Below, in pieces: positions 15,259-22,463 of a stretch of DNA of 26,896 bases (positions within the stretch are counted from its first letter, which is position 1; each line of letters begins with the position of its first letter). The stretch covers positions 1 through 26,896 of IMG/VR virus record IMGVR_UViG_3300021091_000351, one strand, 5' to 3'. This DNA is from a virus. The notes under the pieces were generated by a model. It was not told the origin of the DNA. It was given only the letters and a program-made list of their open reading frames with translations, and made no database searches. A program made the position numbers and the translations under genes.

Positions 15259-16057
15259 TAATGCGTTTGAATTGTGAAGTATTATAATAAGCTAGTTCAA
15301 TTGTATCGTCGTCAACCTCAGCATTTATTAAATCAGCGAGGAGGGTAGATGGTTTGATTTTAAGGCCAAAGTCACCATTATACTGCAATCCTTGCAGTGC
15401 TGCCACTATTGGATTAGATGTATCGCATGATCTTATGTTGTAGATATTGTTATTGACGTAGTATTTAAATTCTTTTGCTAAGGAGCAACCCAGAAGATGG
15501 TGTGGTTTATCCCAGTTCCAGATACCTTCATCAATTAACTGCTGAATAAATCTTTGTCTGCCCGAACACCAAAGCTGTAGATTACTATCACCAACTCCTG
15601 TAATAGTGTAATAGGAGTAATCAAAACTAATGGCAATATAATCTGCATTAGTCGACATAAATTTATAGCAGACTACTAAATCATTCCACGTCTTGCCCTG
15701 GACAACGCCTATTTTTTCAGGTCCTGTTATCTTGTCGTTAGCATAAATAGTATTAAACTCATTCCACTTCTTGATTGTTCCATGTGTATCCTCTAAAACA
15801 TCGGGTATAATATAATAGTTGGGTTTAATTTTTTTTACCCACTCAGCATATTTTGTAGAGTCAAATGCCTCTTTCAATTCAAATATAGAGTTGTCGAGCA
15901 ATACCTCTGCTCCTGTACGAGCGTTAACGTTTAAAAACCACTCTCTATATTGTTCATTCGTTTCCATAAGATGAACCAGGCAGTATTGATAATCATTGTA
16001 ATCAAGAGAACGGCAGAGAAGATTTACAGGAGATTCATGACTAACAAGTAGTTTCAT
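15248..16057 (-). CDS. dpdA: DpdA-like DNA guanine transglycosylase (TGT superfamily)
   Basis: A 269-residue TIM-barrel protein of the tRNA-guanine transglycosylase superfamily, much shorter than tRNA TGT (about 370 residues) and lacking its zinc site. Likely base-binding and catalytic blocks are VLLDNSIFEL (D55), IIPDVLED (D86), VVQGKTWND (Q120, G121) and AISFDYSYY (D146); which Asp is the nucleophile is not certain. DpdA enzymes exchange guanine in DNA for a 7-deazaguanine base after replication. The subfamily (DpdA1-4) cannot be assigned by eye. It is the first gene of the operon with a sigma70-like promoter immediately upstream. Role in DNA modification rather than tRNA is inferred from the operon and the small size. 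Confidence 0.75.
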   Translation of the reverse strand: MKLLVSHESPVNLLCRSLDYNDYQYCLVHLMETNEQYREWFLNVNARTGAEVLLDNSIFELKEAFDSTKYAEWVKKIKPNYYIIPDVLEDTHGTIKKWNEFNTIYANDKITGPEKIGVVQGKTWNDLVVCYKFMSTNADYIAISFDYSYYTITGVGDSNLQLWCSGRQRFIQQLIDEGIWNWDKPHHLLGCSLAKEFKYYVNNNIYNIRSCDTSNPIVAALQGLQYNGDFGLKIKPSTLLADLINAEVDDDTIELAYYNTSQFKRIIGR

Positions 16058-16063
16058 ATTATT

Positions 16064-16092
16064 AATATATGCTTAAATAATAATAAAGTCAA
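16064..16092 (-). promoter_or_regulatory. sigma70-type promoter of the 7-deazaguanine operon
   Basis: On the - strand, TTGACT (16092-16087), a 17-base spacer and TATATT (16069-16064). The -10 box ends six bases before the DpdA ATG, so the transcript would start at or beside the start codon, making it leaderless or nearly so. Near-consensus boxes with ideal spacing suggest early, host-polymerase transcription. Confidence 0.6.
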
Positions 16093-16093
16093 C

Positions 16094-18568
16094 ATGAAAT
16101 ACCCTAAACATTATGGTAATTACACAGGAATAGTTGTTCAAAACAACGATCCGCAGAGACGAGGCAGAGTGAAAGTTTTCGTGCCACACATTTCACCTGT
16201 AATTTATGATAGGTGGAATAAAATTAGTAAAGATAAAAAATTTAAATTTATTGGGGTTAATACCTATTCTGATCTTACAGATGTACTTGATGATCTTAAG
16301 TTAGTACTTCCTTGGGCTGAGTATGCTGGTCCTCTAGTGGGCGAAAGCTCATCAGGTAGGTTTAATAGGAGTAGTAATGTAGGTTCAACTAGCAATACCA
16401 ACAACTCTACTACTTTCGTTTCTGACAACGCATCACCCGAAGCTAGCCTTAATAAGATTACAAAATACACTCAAAACCTCAACAATATAGGTGAAAGTCC
16501 GGGTAACAAATATGATATTGATTATTATAAAGTTAATGATGCTTTTACAAGCGCCAAAGAAGCGGGGGTTAATAATATAAATAAATACGCATTTAATTAT
16601 AAACCTGAAATATATAGCAATGCTGCAAAAGGTTCTTTTGCAGTGCCGGCAGTTGGAGCTCATGTTTGGGTATTTTTTACTGCCGGTGATTCTTTGAGAC
16701 CGGTTTATTTTGCAGCAGCATACGGCGAAGAGGATTGGAATTCAATTTATGATTCCGGTCTAGATTATCCCGGTGGTTTTGAAAATAGTAAAACCACCTC
16801 CTCCGACCAGCGTAATCTCGATCATGACACGTATAGAAACAAGTATGTAGTAAATCAAAAAGGAGGCACAATACAAATTAATAATTCAGATAAACGAGAG
16901 TCAATCAAGATGTCTCATTACTCTGGATCGTTTAAGGAAATGGCTAATGGGGTAAGTGTTGAGCTCGCCACTGGCAATGATCAAAAGCTCGTTATTGGAG
17001 ATACTTTTACTACAGTAAGAGGCGGTGCTAACAATTTCGTACAGGGGGAATCGGATTCTATTATACAGGGCAATAGTTATATTAAGATAGGTAACTTGAA
17101 GGTAGAGCTCGTTGATAAATGGTTTTCTCTCGTTAAATCTATATCTGACGTCAAGCAATTGTTTGATATACAGAGAGCGGAGTTACTAGTTAGAAACGAT
17201 ATTTATTTAACTTCACCAGCTCAAACGAAAGCAGGTACTCCAGCGCCTTGTCCAGTTTGTAAAGGCAATGAAACATTTTATTGGAATCTTAATAATGAGG
17301 CGTCAGGGGTTTCATTTTCATTTCAAGCATCGGAGGGTGGCGGCCCGTATATGTTAGGGAGTGTTGATTCGCCTGGACCGCAACCATTCGCTAAGGCTGG
17401 TACTTTTAGGGGTAGTGGTAAGATTTTTGGTGCTACCTGTCCTGCATGCGGCGGGTCCGGTAAGTCTCCTAGTTCCATGAACGGTAATTGGAACAAAGAG
17501 CCGAAAAAAAATGGCTTAAATAACCTTATATTAGAGAAAGCAAAAGAGCTTGCGGAAATAGAGAGACAGATGGGGCTTGGCGGTTCGTTGATAATGGATA
17601 TAACTAAACATCGCATCGAGACGGTAGGCTTAAGAATGAATGATGCGTCCTCAATACGGGTTGACCTCAAGGGCAAGATGTATGTCGCTGAAGTTGTAGT
17701 TCAGCCAGAGGGGGTAATTAACAACAGGGCTGCTACACCACTCGTTGAATATGTTCAAGTAGATGACCCACCAGGGGGTAATTACACTCTTAACGTTTGT
17801 AATAAATATACCATACAAGTAGGTGCGGGTGGAGTTAGCATGAAAGCTTACGGTCCCGTCAATATATCCGGTAGTATTACCAATATAGCTGGTGAGCAAG
17901 TCAACATCGGTAGTTCCAACGAAGTTAATATAGATGGTGGCAATAGATTGTCTTTAATAGCAGATATTATATCTTTAAGACAACGCGAAAGAGGGCAGGT
18001 AGTAGTTGACAGTTCTTTGGGTGTTACGAATAATGCAATTATAGGTGGTAGTTGTCATATTGAGGGTGAGCTTTCTGTTAACCATATTACAGCTCCTACT
18101 GAAATACAACAAACAGAGGGTACAGTAGCATATGGTAGGCCTACCTCTCTGGGCGGTATTTTAGGGTCTAAAATAGGTACTGCAGCTTCCCTGTTTACTA
18201 TTACTACTTACGATCCTGTAACAGAGCAAGATATACCTTCAGGAGCCCCAGCGTATATAGGTATACCTGACCCAATGATGATTATCGGCTACGTGGTGGT
18301 TGCCAACGTGACGTACCCGGTGTTCGGTAGCGGTATCCCGTCAATAAGAGGCTCTGCGCTAGGTATTGCCGGGACGGTTCCGTTTGTTACTAGAGTATAC
18401 GGCACCGGGGCTGATGATGATTGTATCGAACTATCTAACCACTCACACAACTTTAAAAATATACCGCTGAATCTGACGAAGTCAAATAAAGAGGTGCGAG
18501 AAAGAGGGGCTGCGTGCAATAAGGTCGGCAGACAGCCTGCTGATCCTATTGATAATTCCAAGAAATAA
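16094..18568 (+). CDS. 5: baseplate hub/spike protein (gp5-like) with zinc-ribbon insertion
   Basis: An 824-residue protein starting YGNYTGIVVQNNDPQRRGRV, the gp5/VgrG OB-fold start. Residues 1 to about 230 hold the OB region, interrupted by a Ser/Asn/Thr-rich loop near 90-120. A repetitive beta region follows (about 540-660, with VNISGSITNIAGEQVNIG), like the spike beta-helix. Between them, where T4 gp5 carries lysozyme, there is no Glu-Asp-Thr lysozyme signature but a pair of CPVC and CPAC motifs (C386, C389, C449, C452) resembling a zinc ribbon of DnaJ CxxCxG type. The C-terminus has HITAPTEIQQTEG and a NHSHNF segment. It forms the membrane-piercing tip of the tail. Confidence 0.82.
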   Translation: MKYPKHYGNYTGIVVQNNDPQRRGRVKVFVPHISPVIYDRWNKISKDKKFKFIGVNTYSDLTDVLDDLKLVLPWAEYAGPLVGESSSGRFNRSSNVGSTSNTNNSTTFVSDNASPEASLNKITKYTQNLNNIGESPGNKYDIDYYKVNDAFTSAKEAGVNNINKYAFNYKPEIYSNAAKGSFAVPAVGAHVWVFFTAGDSLRPVYFAAAYGEEDWNSIYDSGLDYPGGFENSKTTSSDQRNLDHDTYRNKYVVNQKGGTIQINNSDKRESIKMSHYSGSFKEMANGVSVELATGNDQKLVIGDTFTTVRGGANNFVQGESDSIIQGNSYIKIGNLKVELVDKWFSLVKSISDVKQLFDIQRAELLVRNDIYLTSPAQTKAGTPAPCPVCKGNETFYWNLNNEASGVSFSFQASEGGGPYMLGSVDSPGPQPFAKAGTFRGSGKIFGATCPACGGSGKSPSSMNGNWNKEPKKNGLNNLILEKAKELAEIERQMGLGGSLIMDITKHRIETVGLRMNDASSIRVDLKGKMYVAEVVVQPEGVINNRAATPLVEYVQVDDPPGGNYTLNVCNKYTIQVGAGGVSMKAYGPVNISGSITNIAGEQVNIGSSNEVNIDGGNRLSLIADIISLRQRERGQVVVDSSLGVTNNAIIGGSCHIEGELSVNHITAPTEIQQTEGTVAYGRPTSLGGILGSKIGTAASLFTITTYDPVTEQDIPSGAPAYIGIPDPMMIIGYVVVANVTYPVFGSGIPSIRGSALGIAGTVPFVTRVYGTGADDDCIELSNHSHNFKNIPLNLTKSNKEVRERGAACNKVGRQPADPIDNSKK

Positions 18569-19030
18569 TTAGTAGGTTATATCTAAATCTTCTGGGGATA
18601 CTGCATACCAAAATTTATTACCATACTGCTTTAATGATGCTTTAATTTTAAAATTTTTGACAGTTATTTCACCTATAAGATGAACTTCATTCGGCTTTCT
18701 TTTAATATCACAAACCGCTAAAACGAATTTTTCTACCTTGCATTTTTCATCAGGAAATTTACTCATTTTGAGTTGCGGTGTACCCCCGTTATAGGAGATT
18801 GTTTTTACATCAGCACCGTCTGGAAAGTCAGCTCCTCCGTCACCGCGGTCACTCCATATATTAGTGTTAAGCTGCATATTATTCATTAAACCGTACGCAG
18901 TTTCACCCAACAAACCTAAAGCAATGTTATCGATATTCCAGCTCTTGGTATACTCTTTTGATTTTTGTATTTGATCTGCCACATGGTATGCTAACTTAAC
19001 TTGATCTTCCGACAAGGTAAAGGATTTCAT
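18569..19030 (-). CDS. PD-(D/E)XK nuclease-like protein
   Basis: A 153-residue protein with a helical start LLGETAYGLMNNM (E43), then DRGDGGADFPDGADVKTISY with D68, D74 and K76, the arrangement of PD-(D/E)XK nucleases, followed by VLAVCDIKR and VHLIGEITV strands. I infer a small metal-dependent DNA-binding or DNA-cutting enzyme, perhaps for host DNA degradation or repair; the true substrate is unknown. It ends on the same base position as the gp5-like stop (convergent). A sigma70-like -10 box lies five bases before the ATG. Similar small proteins are common hypothetical genes in marine T4-like phages. Confidence 0.6.
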   Translation of the reverse strand: MKSFTLSEDQVKLAYHVADQIQKSKEYTKSWNIDNIALGLLGETAYGLMNNMQLNTNIWSDRGDGGADFPDGADVKTISYNGGTPQLKMSKFPDEKCKVEKFVLAVCDIKRKPNEVHLIGEITVKNFKIKASLKQYGNKFWYAVSPEDLDITY

Positions 19031-19035
19031 ACTTA

Positions 19036-19064
19036 ATATTAAATGAGGTGGGGTATTTTTTCAA
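19036..19064 (-). promoter_or_regulatory. sigma70-type promoter before nuclease-like gene
   Basis: On the - strand, TTGAAA (19064-19059), a 17-base spacer and TAATAT (19041-19036), with five bases to the ATG. The -35 overlaps the end of the upstream gene. It predicts a leaderless or near-leaderless transcript, as for the DpdA promoter. Confidence 0.5.
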
Positions 19065-19564
19065 CTCTTGTCGATAAGAAGAAATAACGCTAAATAGGAA
19101 AAGTTTTGCCACTTACAGTCAACTCTCGAAAAATCGTAGAAGTTTTCATAATAGTACTTGAGAGAATTTTCATTTGTAGGTGCTACAACTTGATCGTAGC
19201 ATTCGCTATTAATAGGATAGACGCCAGTAGCTCTATACGCAAAACATTCAGAGCTCGATAATTTGAATTCACCTAAAATTTTTTCATATATCTGATCTGA
19301 TAGTTTATTATCATCTATAATACAAAGCTGGTTGTATAATAGATCAAGATTTGATTCTTTTTTAAAGGGTAGTTGAAGAGCTTTTAGAAAGGTATTTCCG
19401 AGTCGTAAATTTTTTATTTTTAGTTCATTGTTTGCAACTATGCGCTCTTCATCATATTTATGTCTTACTCTACAACCTAAAAATAACGTCGGGTTGTAGT
19501 CTCTATTTACTGTCTGATATAAAGTATCAGATACTGGTTTATCTACTAGATTGTGATGTATCAT
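19061..19564 (-). CDS. hypothetical protein
   Basis: A 167-residue protein that I do not recognise. It is soluble, mildly charged, with five cysteines not in an obvious motif and a Tyr/Phe-rich C-terminus (YYENFYDFSRVDCKWQNFSY). It lies between a tRNA-Tyr gene and the nuclease-like gene on the - strand. A -10-like TATAAT at 19575-19570 stands five bases before the ATG but has no good -35, so the gene may mainly be read from the upstream tRNA transcript. Its role is unknown. Confidence 0.6.
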   Translation of the reverse strand: MIHHNLVDKPVSDTLYQTVNRDYNPTLFLGCRVRHKYDEERIVANNELKIKNLRLGNTFLKALQLPFKKESNLDLLYNQLCIIDDNKLSDQIYEKILGEFKLSSSECFAYRATGVYPINSECYDQVVAPTNENSLKYYYENFYDFSRVDCKWQNFSYLALFLLIDKS

Positions 19565-19569
19565 AAAGA

Positions 19570-19575
19570 ATTATA
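19570..19575 (-). promoter_or_regulatory. -10 box TATAAT abutting start codon
   Basis: A perfect TATAAT on the - strand, five bases before the ATG of the hypothetical gene at 19564. At 17-base spacing the -35 position reads CATGAA, a poor match, so the support is the -10 and its repeated position relative to the ATG in this region. Confidence 0.35.
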
Positions 19576-19602
19576 TAGTAAGCAAACTTTTGTTCATGCT
19601 AA

Positions 19603-19688
19603 TGGTGGGTATGGTAGAATTCGAATCTACTCACCACGAGGGAGCCGATTTACAGTCGGCTGTAACTCTCCAGCGTTACCGCATACCC
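19603..19688 (-). tRNA. tRNA-Tyr (GUA anticodon)
   Basis: Read on the - strand: acceptor GGGTATG pairs with CATACCC, then discriminator A and an encoded CCA at 19605-19603. The D-arm has a GTAAC/GTTAC stem, the anticodon arm GCCGA/TCGGC encloses the loop CTGTAAA with anticodon GTA, a long (about 13-base) variable region is present as in bacterial tRNA-Tyr, and the T-arm is GTAGA-TTCGAAT-TCTAC. All stems pair fully, so the gene is intact. It decodes UAU and UAC. tRNA-Tyr is one of the four tRNAs normally carrying queuosine at the wobble base. Confidence 0.95.
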
Positions 19689-19739
19689 GAATATATGATT
19701 GATCTATTTGCTTGGTTATTTCGGAGCCCAGTCTGGCGG

Positions 19740-19949
19740 TTAATAGAGAGTACCTTTATATATACCTGTTCTCTCGTCGTATTGCTTGGTGACAACGCTA
19801 CCGTCAGATTGTCTCACGGGGACATATATATGATTATTATAGATTACTGGTGTTTCGACAATATTTTTAATATCGCTAATAGTATCTCTTCTCACACCGT
19901 TACTGAAGAGATTAATGTTATTTCCGTTTACAACAGGCACTGTATTCAT
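19740..19949 (-). CDS. hypothetical small protein
   Basis: A 69-residue polar protein (MNTVPVVNGNNINLFSNGVR at the start), with no recognisable domain. Support for it being real is the position ahead of the tRNA-Tyr on the same strand and a -10-like TATATT (19961-19956) six bases before its ATG. The overlapping + strand reading is a shadow that runs through the tRNA gene. The VETPVIYNNHIYVPVRQSD stretch suggests a small beta structure, perhaps a virion-associated or adhesion peptide, but this is a guess. Confidence 0.45.
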   Translation of the reverse strand: MNTVPVVNGNNINLFSNGVRRDTISDIKNIVETPVIYNNHIYVPVRQSDGSVVTKQYDERTGIYKGTLY

Positions 19950-19955
19950 ATTCTT

Positions 19956-19983
19956 AATATATAGCTTTATTTCTAGAGAGCAA
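19956..19983 (-). promoter_or_regulatory. sigma70-like promoter before small gene and tRNA
   Basis: On the - strand, a TTGCTC -35, a 16-base spacer and TATATT (19961-19956), six bases before the ATG at 19949. It could drive the small gene, the tRNA-Tyr and the genes beyond. The -35 match is modest. Confidence 0.4.
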
Positions 19984-20001
19984 GAATAAATATTTAAGAT
20001 T

Positions 20002-21255
20002 ATGCCAGAAAGTATTACTAAGATTTTATTTCGAAAAGGTAACGATATTCACAGACGTACTGGTGCCGGCACAGGGGTAGTTTTAGCCGAAGGCGAGCCT
20101 GGTTTTTGTCTTGATACAGGTAGATTATATGTAGGCGATGACCAGCGAATTGGTGGTAGACCTATAGGTGTGGTCAATCATCAGCCTCTAACGGTAAATT
20201 TATTCGACCCCTCAAACAATAACACTAATGGGTACAATCAAGCAGTATACAATACTTTAACAAGCGCTGGCGTCGATACAGGAGATTTAATATTTAGTAC
20301 TGTCAGCTCGACCCTTTTTAGAGTAACAAAAAATCATCCCGAAGCTGTGGTTCCGGCTCCGGCAGATCTTTATAGATATCCGTTATTTGGACAATTATCG
20401 GCTGGTAACGGACTTTCTGGGTTAAAGATTGAAGTGGGATCTCAGGGTCCGGTAGTGGCTTACTTTGAGCTTAATAAAGACGTATTCAGTGTAGACACTG
20501 CACTATTTGAAGTAAAGATACCTGCGAGGTTTTCTCAAATTGTAACTATTGGTGGTGACTTAGCAGTTAACGGTAATTGCATCCTGGGAGATGGGAACGA
20601 TACTGTTACCGTAAAAAGTACTCTTTCGGCTACGGGTTCAATCTCGGCGGGTGGGGGGTTCTATGCGAGAAACGGGGGCCCGGGCGATAAAAGTATAGAC
20701 TGGTTCAATGCGTGGACATATGTAAATACAGAGAGTGCGGGTGCTAGGGATGTAAGTACTGTATTTAGAGGGTTAACACCACTCGCTTGGTCTTCGCCTG
20801 TAAATCCAGCCGGATCTAGTTTTACTCAGCAAAAAAACGCCGAGGGAGGAACGGAACTCAGCGTTAACTGCAAATATGGCATTAATGTTCAAAATACTAC
20901 TACGGTTGGGTTAGTAGTTAAAGGCTCTAATACTACAATAACTGCTTTAAGTGTTATGGGTGGTATAGAGGCTACTGGCGATATCACTGCATTTAAAACG
21001 TCTGATGAGCGCCTGAAGACAAATATTAAGCCTATCGAAAATGCTCTTGATATCATACAGCAGATTGACGGAGTCGAGTTTGATTGGAATTGTGATCATA
21101 AATTCGGCCCTGATGTAGGTATATTAGCACAACAATTAGAAAAGGTTTTTCCGAGAGTAGTAACCGAAAGAGCCGATGGTTATAAGGCAGTTAACTATGA
21201 GAAATTAGTGGCTTTATTAATACAGGGTATTAAAGAGCTTGTTAAACGAAAATAA
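20002..21255 (+). CDS. tail fibre / receptor-binding protein with S74 chaperone domain
   Basis: A 417-residue fibre protein. The N-terminus (KILFRKGNDIHRR, then LAEGEPGFCLDTGRLYVGDD) is the start seen in many phage fibres, likely for attachment to the baseplate. A low-complexity beta middle follows. The C-terminal 85 residues are an intramolecular chaperone of endosialidase (peptidase S74): TSDERLKTNIKPIENALDII begins near residue 333, then VGILAQQLEKVFPRVV and YEKLVALLIQGIKEL. These domains trimerise the fibre and cut themselves off at the Ser of the SDERLK motif. It lies in the tail module before two further exposed-looking proteins. Confidence 0.85.
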   Translation: MPESITKILFRKGNDIHRRTGAGTGVVLAEGEPGFCLDTGRLYVGDDQRIGGRPIGVVNHQPLTVNLFDPSNNNTNGYNQAVYNTLTSAGVDTGDLIFSTVSSTLFRVTKNHPEAVVPAPADLYRYPLFGQLSAGNGLSGLKIEVGSQGPVVAYFELNKDVFSVDTALFEVKIPARFSQIVTIGGDLAVNGNCILGDGNDTVTVKSTLSATGSISAGGGFYARNGGPGDKSIDWFNAWTYVNTESAGARDVSTVFRGLTPLAWSSPVNPAGSSFTQQKNAEGGTELSVNCKYGINVQNTTTVGLVVKGSNTTITALSVMGGIEATGDITAFKTSDERLKTNIKPIENALDIIQQIDGVEFDWNCDHKFGPDVGILAQQLEKVFPRVVTERADGYKAVNYEKLVALLIQGIKELVKRK

Positions 21256-21263
21256 TTAAATGA

Positions 21264-22463
21264 ATGAAATCTTTTACTTTTTGTCTAACAAGCAACCCGT
21301 TAGCTCCCATTCTTCCAGCTATTTTAGATCACTGGTTTTTTACTGACCCAGCGTTTGGTCTTAATTTTACTTATCCCGCTACTACATATGGCGGTGAATT
21401 GACCTCTACTCCAGAGAGTTTTACCTCTTTTGTATGCGGCGGATTATTCTTTCCATGGGGGTATCAGGTTCAAACTGAAACAAGTAACGTACTTTTAGGT
21501 ATTAATGGTAAATTTAAAGGTGACACTACCATCACTTTCGTACCGTCATGCTTAGATATTTCATATCATGATGTTTTTAAAATATCCTACTCTTTTGAGA
21601 GCGGTCAAGAGTTTTCGGTTCAAAAATCGCCTGTAGATAAGCAAGCTTTTAATACTATAGATACCTTTATTTATGATTACGAGTTAAATTCGCCAAAATT
21701 TACTAACGTAAGTCATGTATTTTATGCCTCGTCGCAACCAGTAACATATACACCATCCATTACAGTTTTTTACGGTGATTGTACGTTCGTGTTTTTTAAT
21801 TTAACGTTTACAATTTACCCCAACTCAATTTACGACATAGACGGTGTTCATTTAATTAATTCTATTCAGCTACCCGGTATAGCTAACTCTAATTTAAATA
21901 TAATCGAGGTAGAATCTGAAAATGCAGTGTCAAATGTAATAATTAATAGTGTACCCCTAGCTACACCTACACCATCAGTTACCCCGTCGGTTACACCTAC
22001 GCCAACTCTCACACCGACCGTAACACCTTCAGTATCCCCTACACCGACTGTCACGCCGTCAATCACACCTACTACAACACCTACAGCTACACCGACGCCG
22101 ACGCCTACACCGTCTTCCGTCCCTGAAGCCAACATATTTACCGTTAGCCACAGCGGACATTCAAATTACGTTATAAACACATCATCTAACCCTACACTAA
22201 ATTTAAATAAAGGACAAACTTATATATTTTATATAAACACACCCAATCACCCTTTCTGGATTAAAACACAAAGCTCCACAGGGCAAAATAATATATACAG
22301 TGGTGGGATAACTAACAATGGAACTGCTAGCGGTACGTTAACTTTTGTAGTACCTCTTAGCGCCCCGTCTACATTATTTTATAACTGCGAACACCATATT
22401 AATATGGCAGGAGGGATCAATATTATCGATCATGGAAATCAATTATATGTAAGATATGAATAA
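21264..22463 (+). CDS. virion protein with PT-rich linker and cupredoxin-like domain
   Basis: A 399-residue protein in three parts. Residues 1 to about 230 are an unassigned beta-rich region. Residues about 233-288 are a Pro/Thr linker with tandem TPTPTVTPS-type units. The last about 100 residues look like a cupredoxin: NHPFW with H329, and YNCEHHINM with C375, H378 and M381, the C-x2-H-x2-M copper-binding pattern of plastocyanin-like proteins. The linker suggests that the terminal domain is displayed on a stalk. It starts 8 bases after the fibre gene and overlaps the protease gene by 8 bases. Copper binding is inferred from spacing only. Confidence 0.6.
   Translation: MKSFTFCLTSNPLAPILPAILDHWFFTDPAFGLNFTYPATTYGGELTSTPESFTSFVCGGLFFPWGYQVQTETSNVLLGINGKFKGDTTITFVPSCLDISYHDVFKISYSFESGQEFSVQKSPVDKQAFNTIDTFIYDYELNSPKFTNVSHVFYASSQPVTYTPSITVFYGDCTFVFFNLTFTIYPNSIYDIDGVHLINSIQLPGIANSNLNIIEVESENAVSNVIINSVPLATPTPSVTPSVTPTPTLTPTVTPSVSPTPTVTPSITPTTTPTATPTPTPTPSSVPEANIFTVSHSGHSNYVINTSSNPTLNLNKGQTYIFYINTPNHPFWIKTQSSTGQNNIYSGGITNNGTASGTLTFVVPLSAPSTLFYNCEHHINMAGGINIIDHGNQLYVRYE

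Noticed and set aside
12418-16057. Queuosine tRNA pathway rather than DNA modification
   Set aside because: No QueA or QueG is present, the transglycosylase is short with no zinc site, and the formyltransferase has no role in queuosine synthesis; DNA modification explains the set better, though not proven.
19590-19964. + strand open reading frame of 124 codons
   Set aside because: It runs through the intact tRNA-Tyr gene and opposite the small - strand gene; composition is not protein-like.
21866-22135. - strand Gly/Val-rich open reading frame
   Set aside because: It is the antisense shadow of the Pro/Thr linker of the cupredoxin-like protein.
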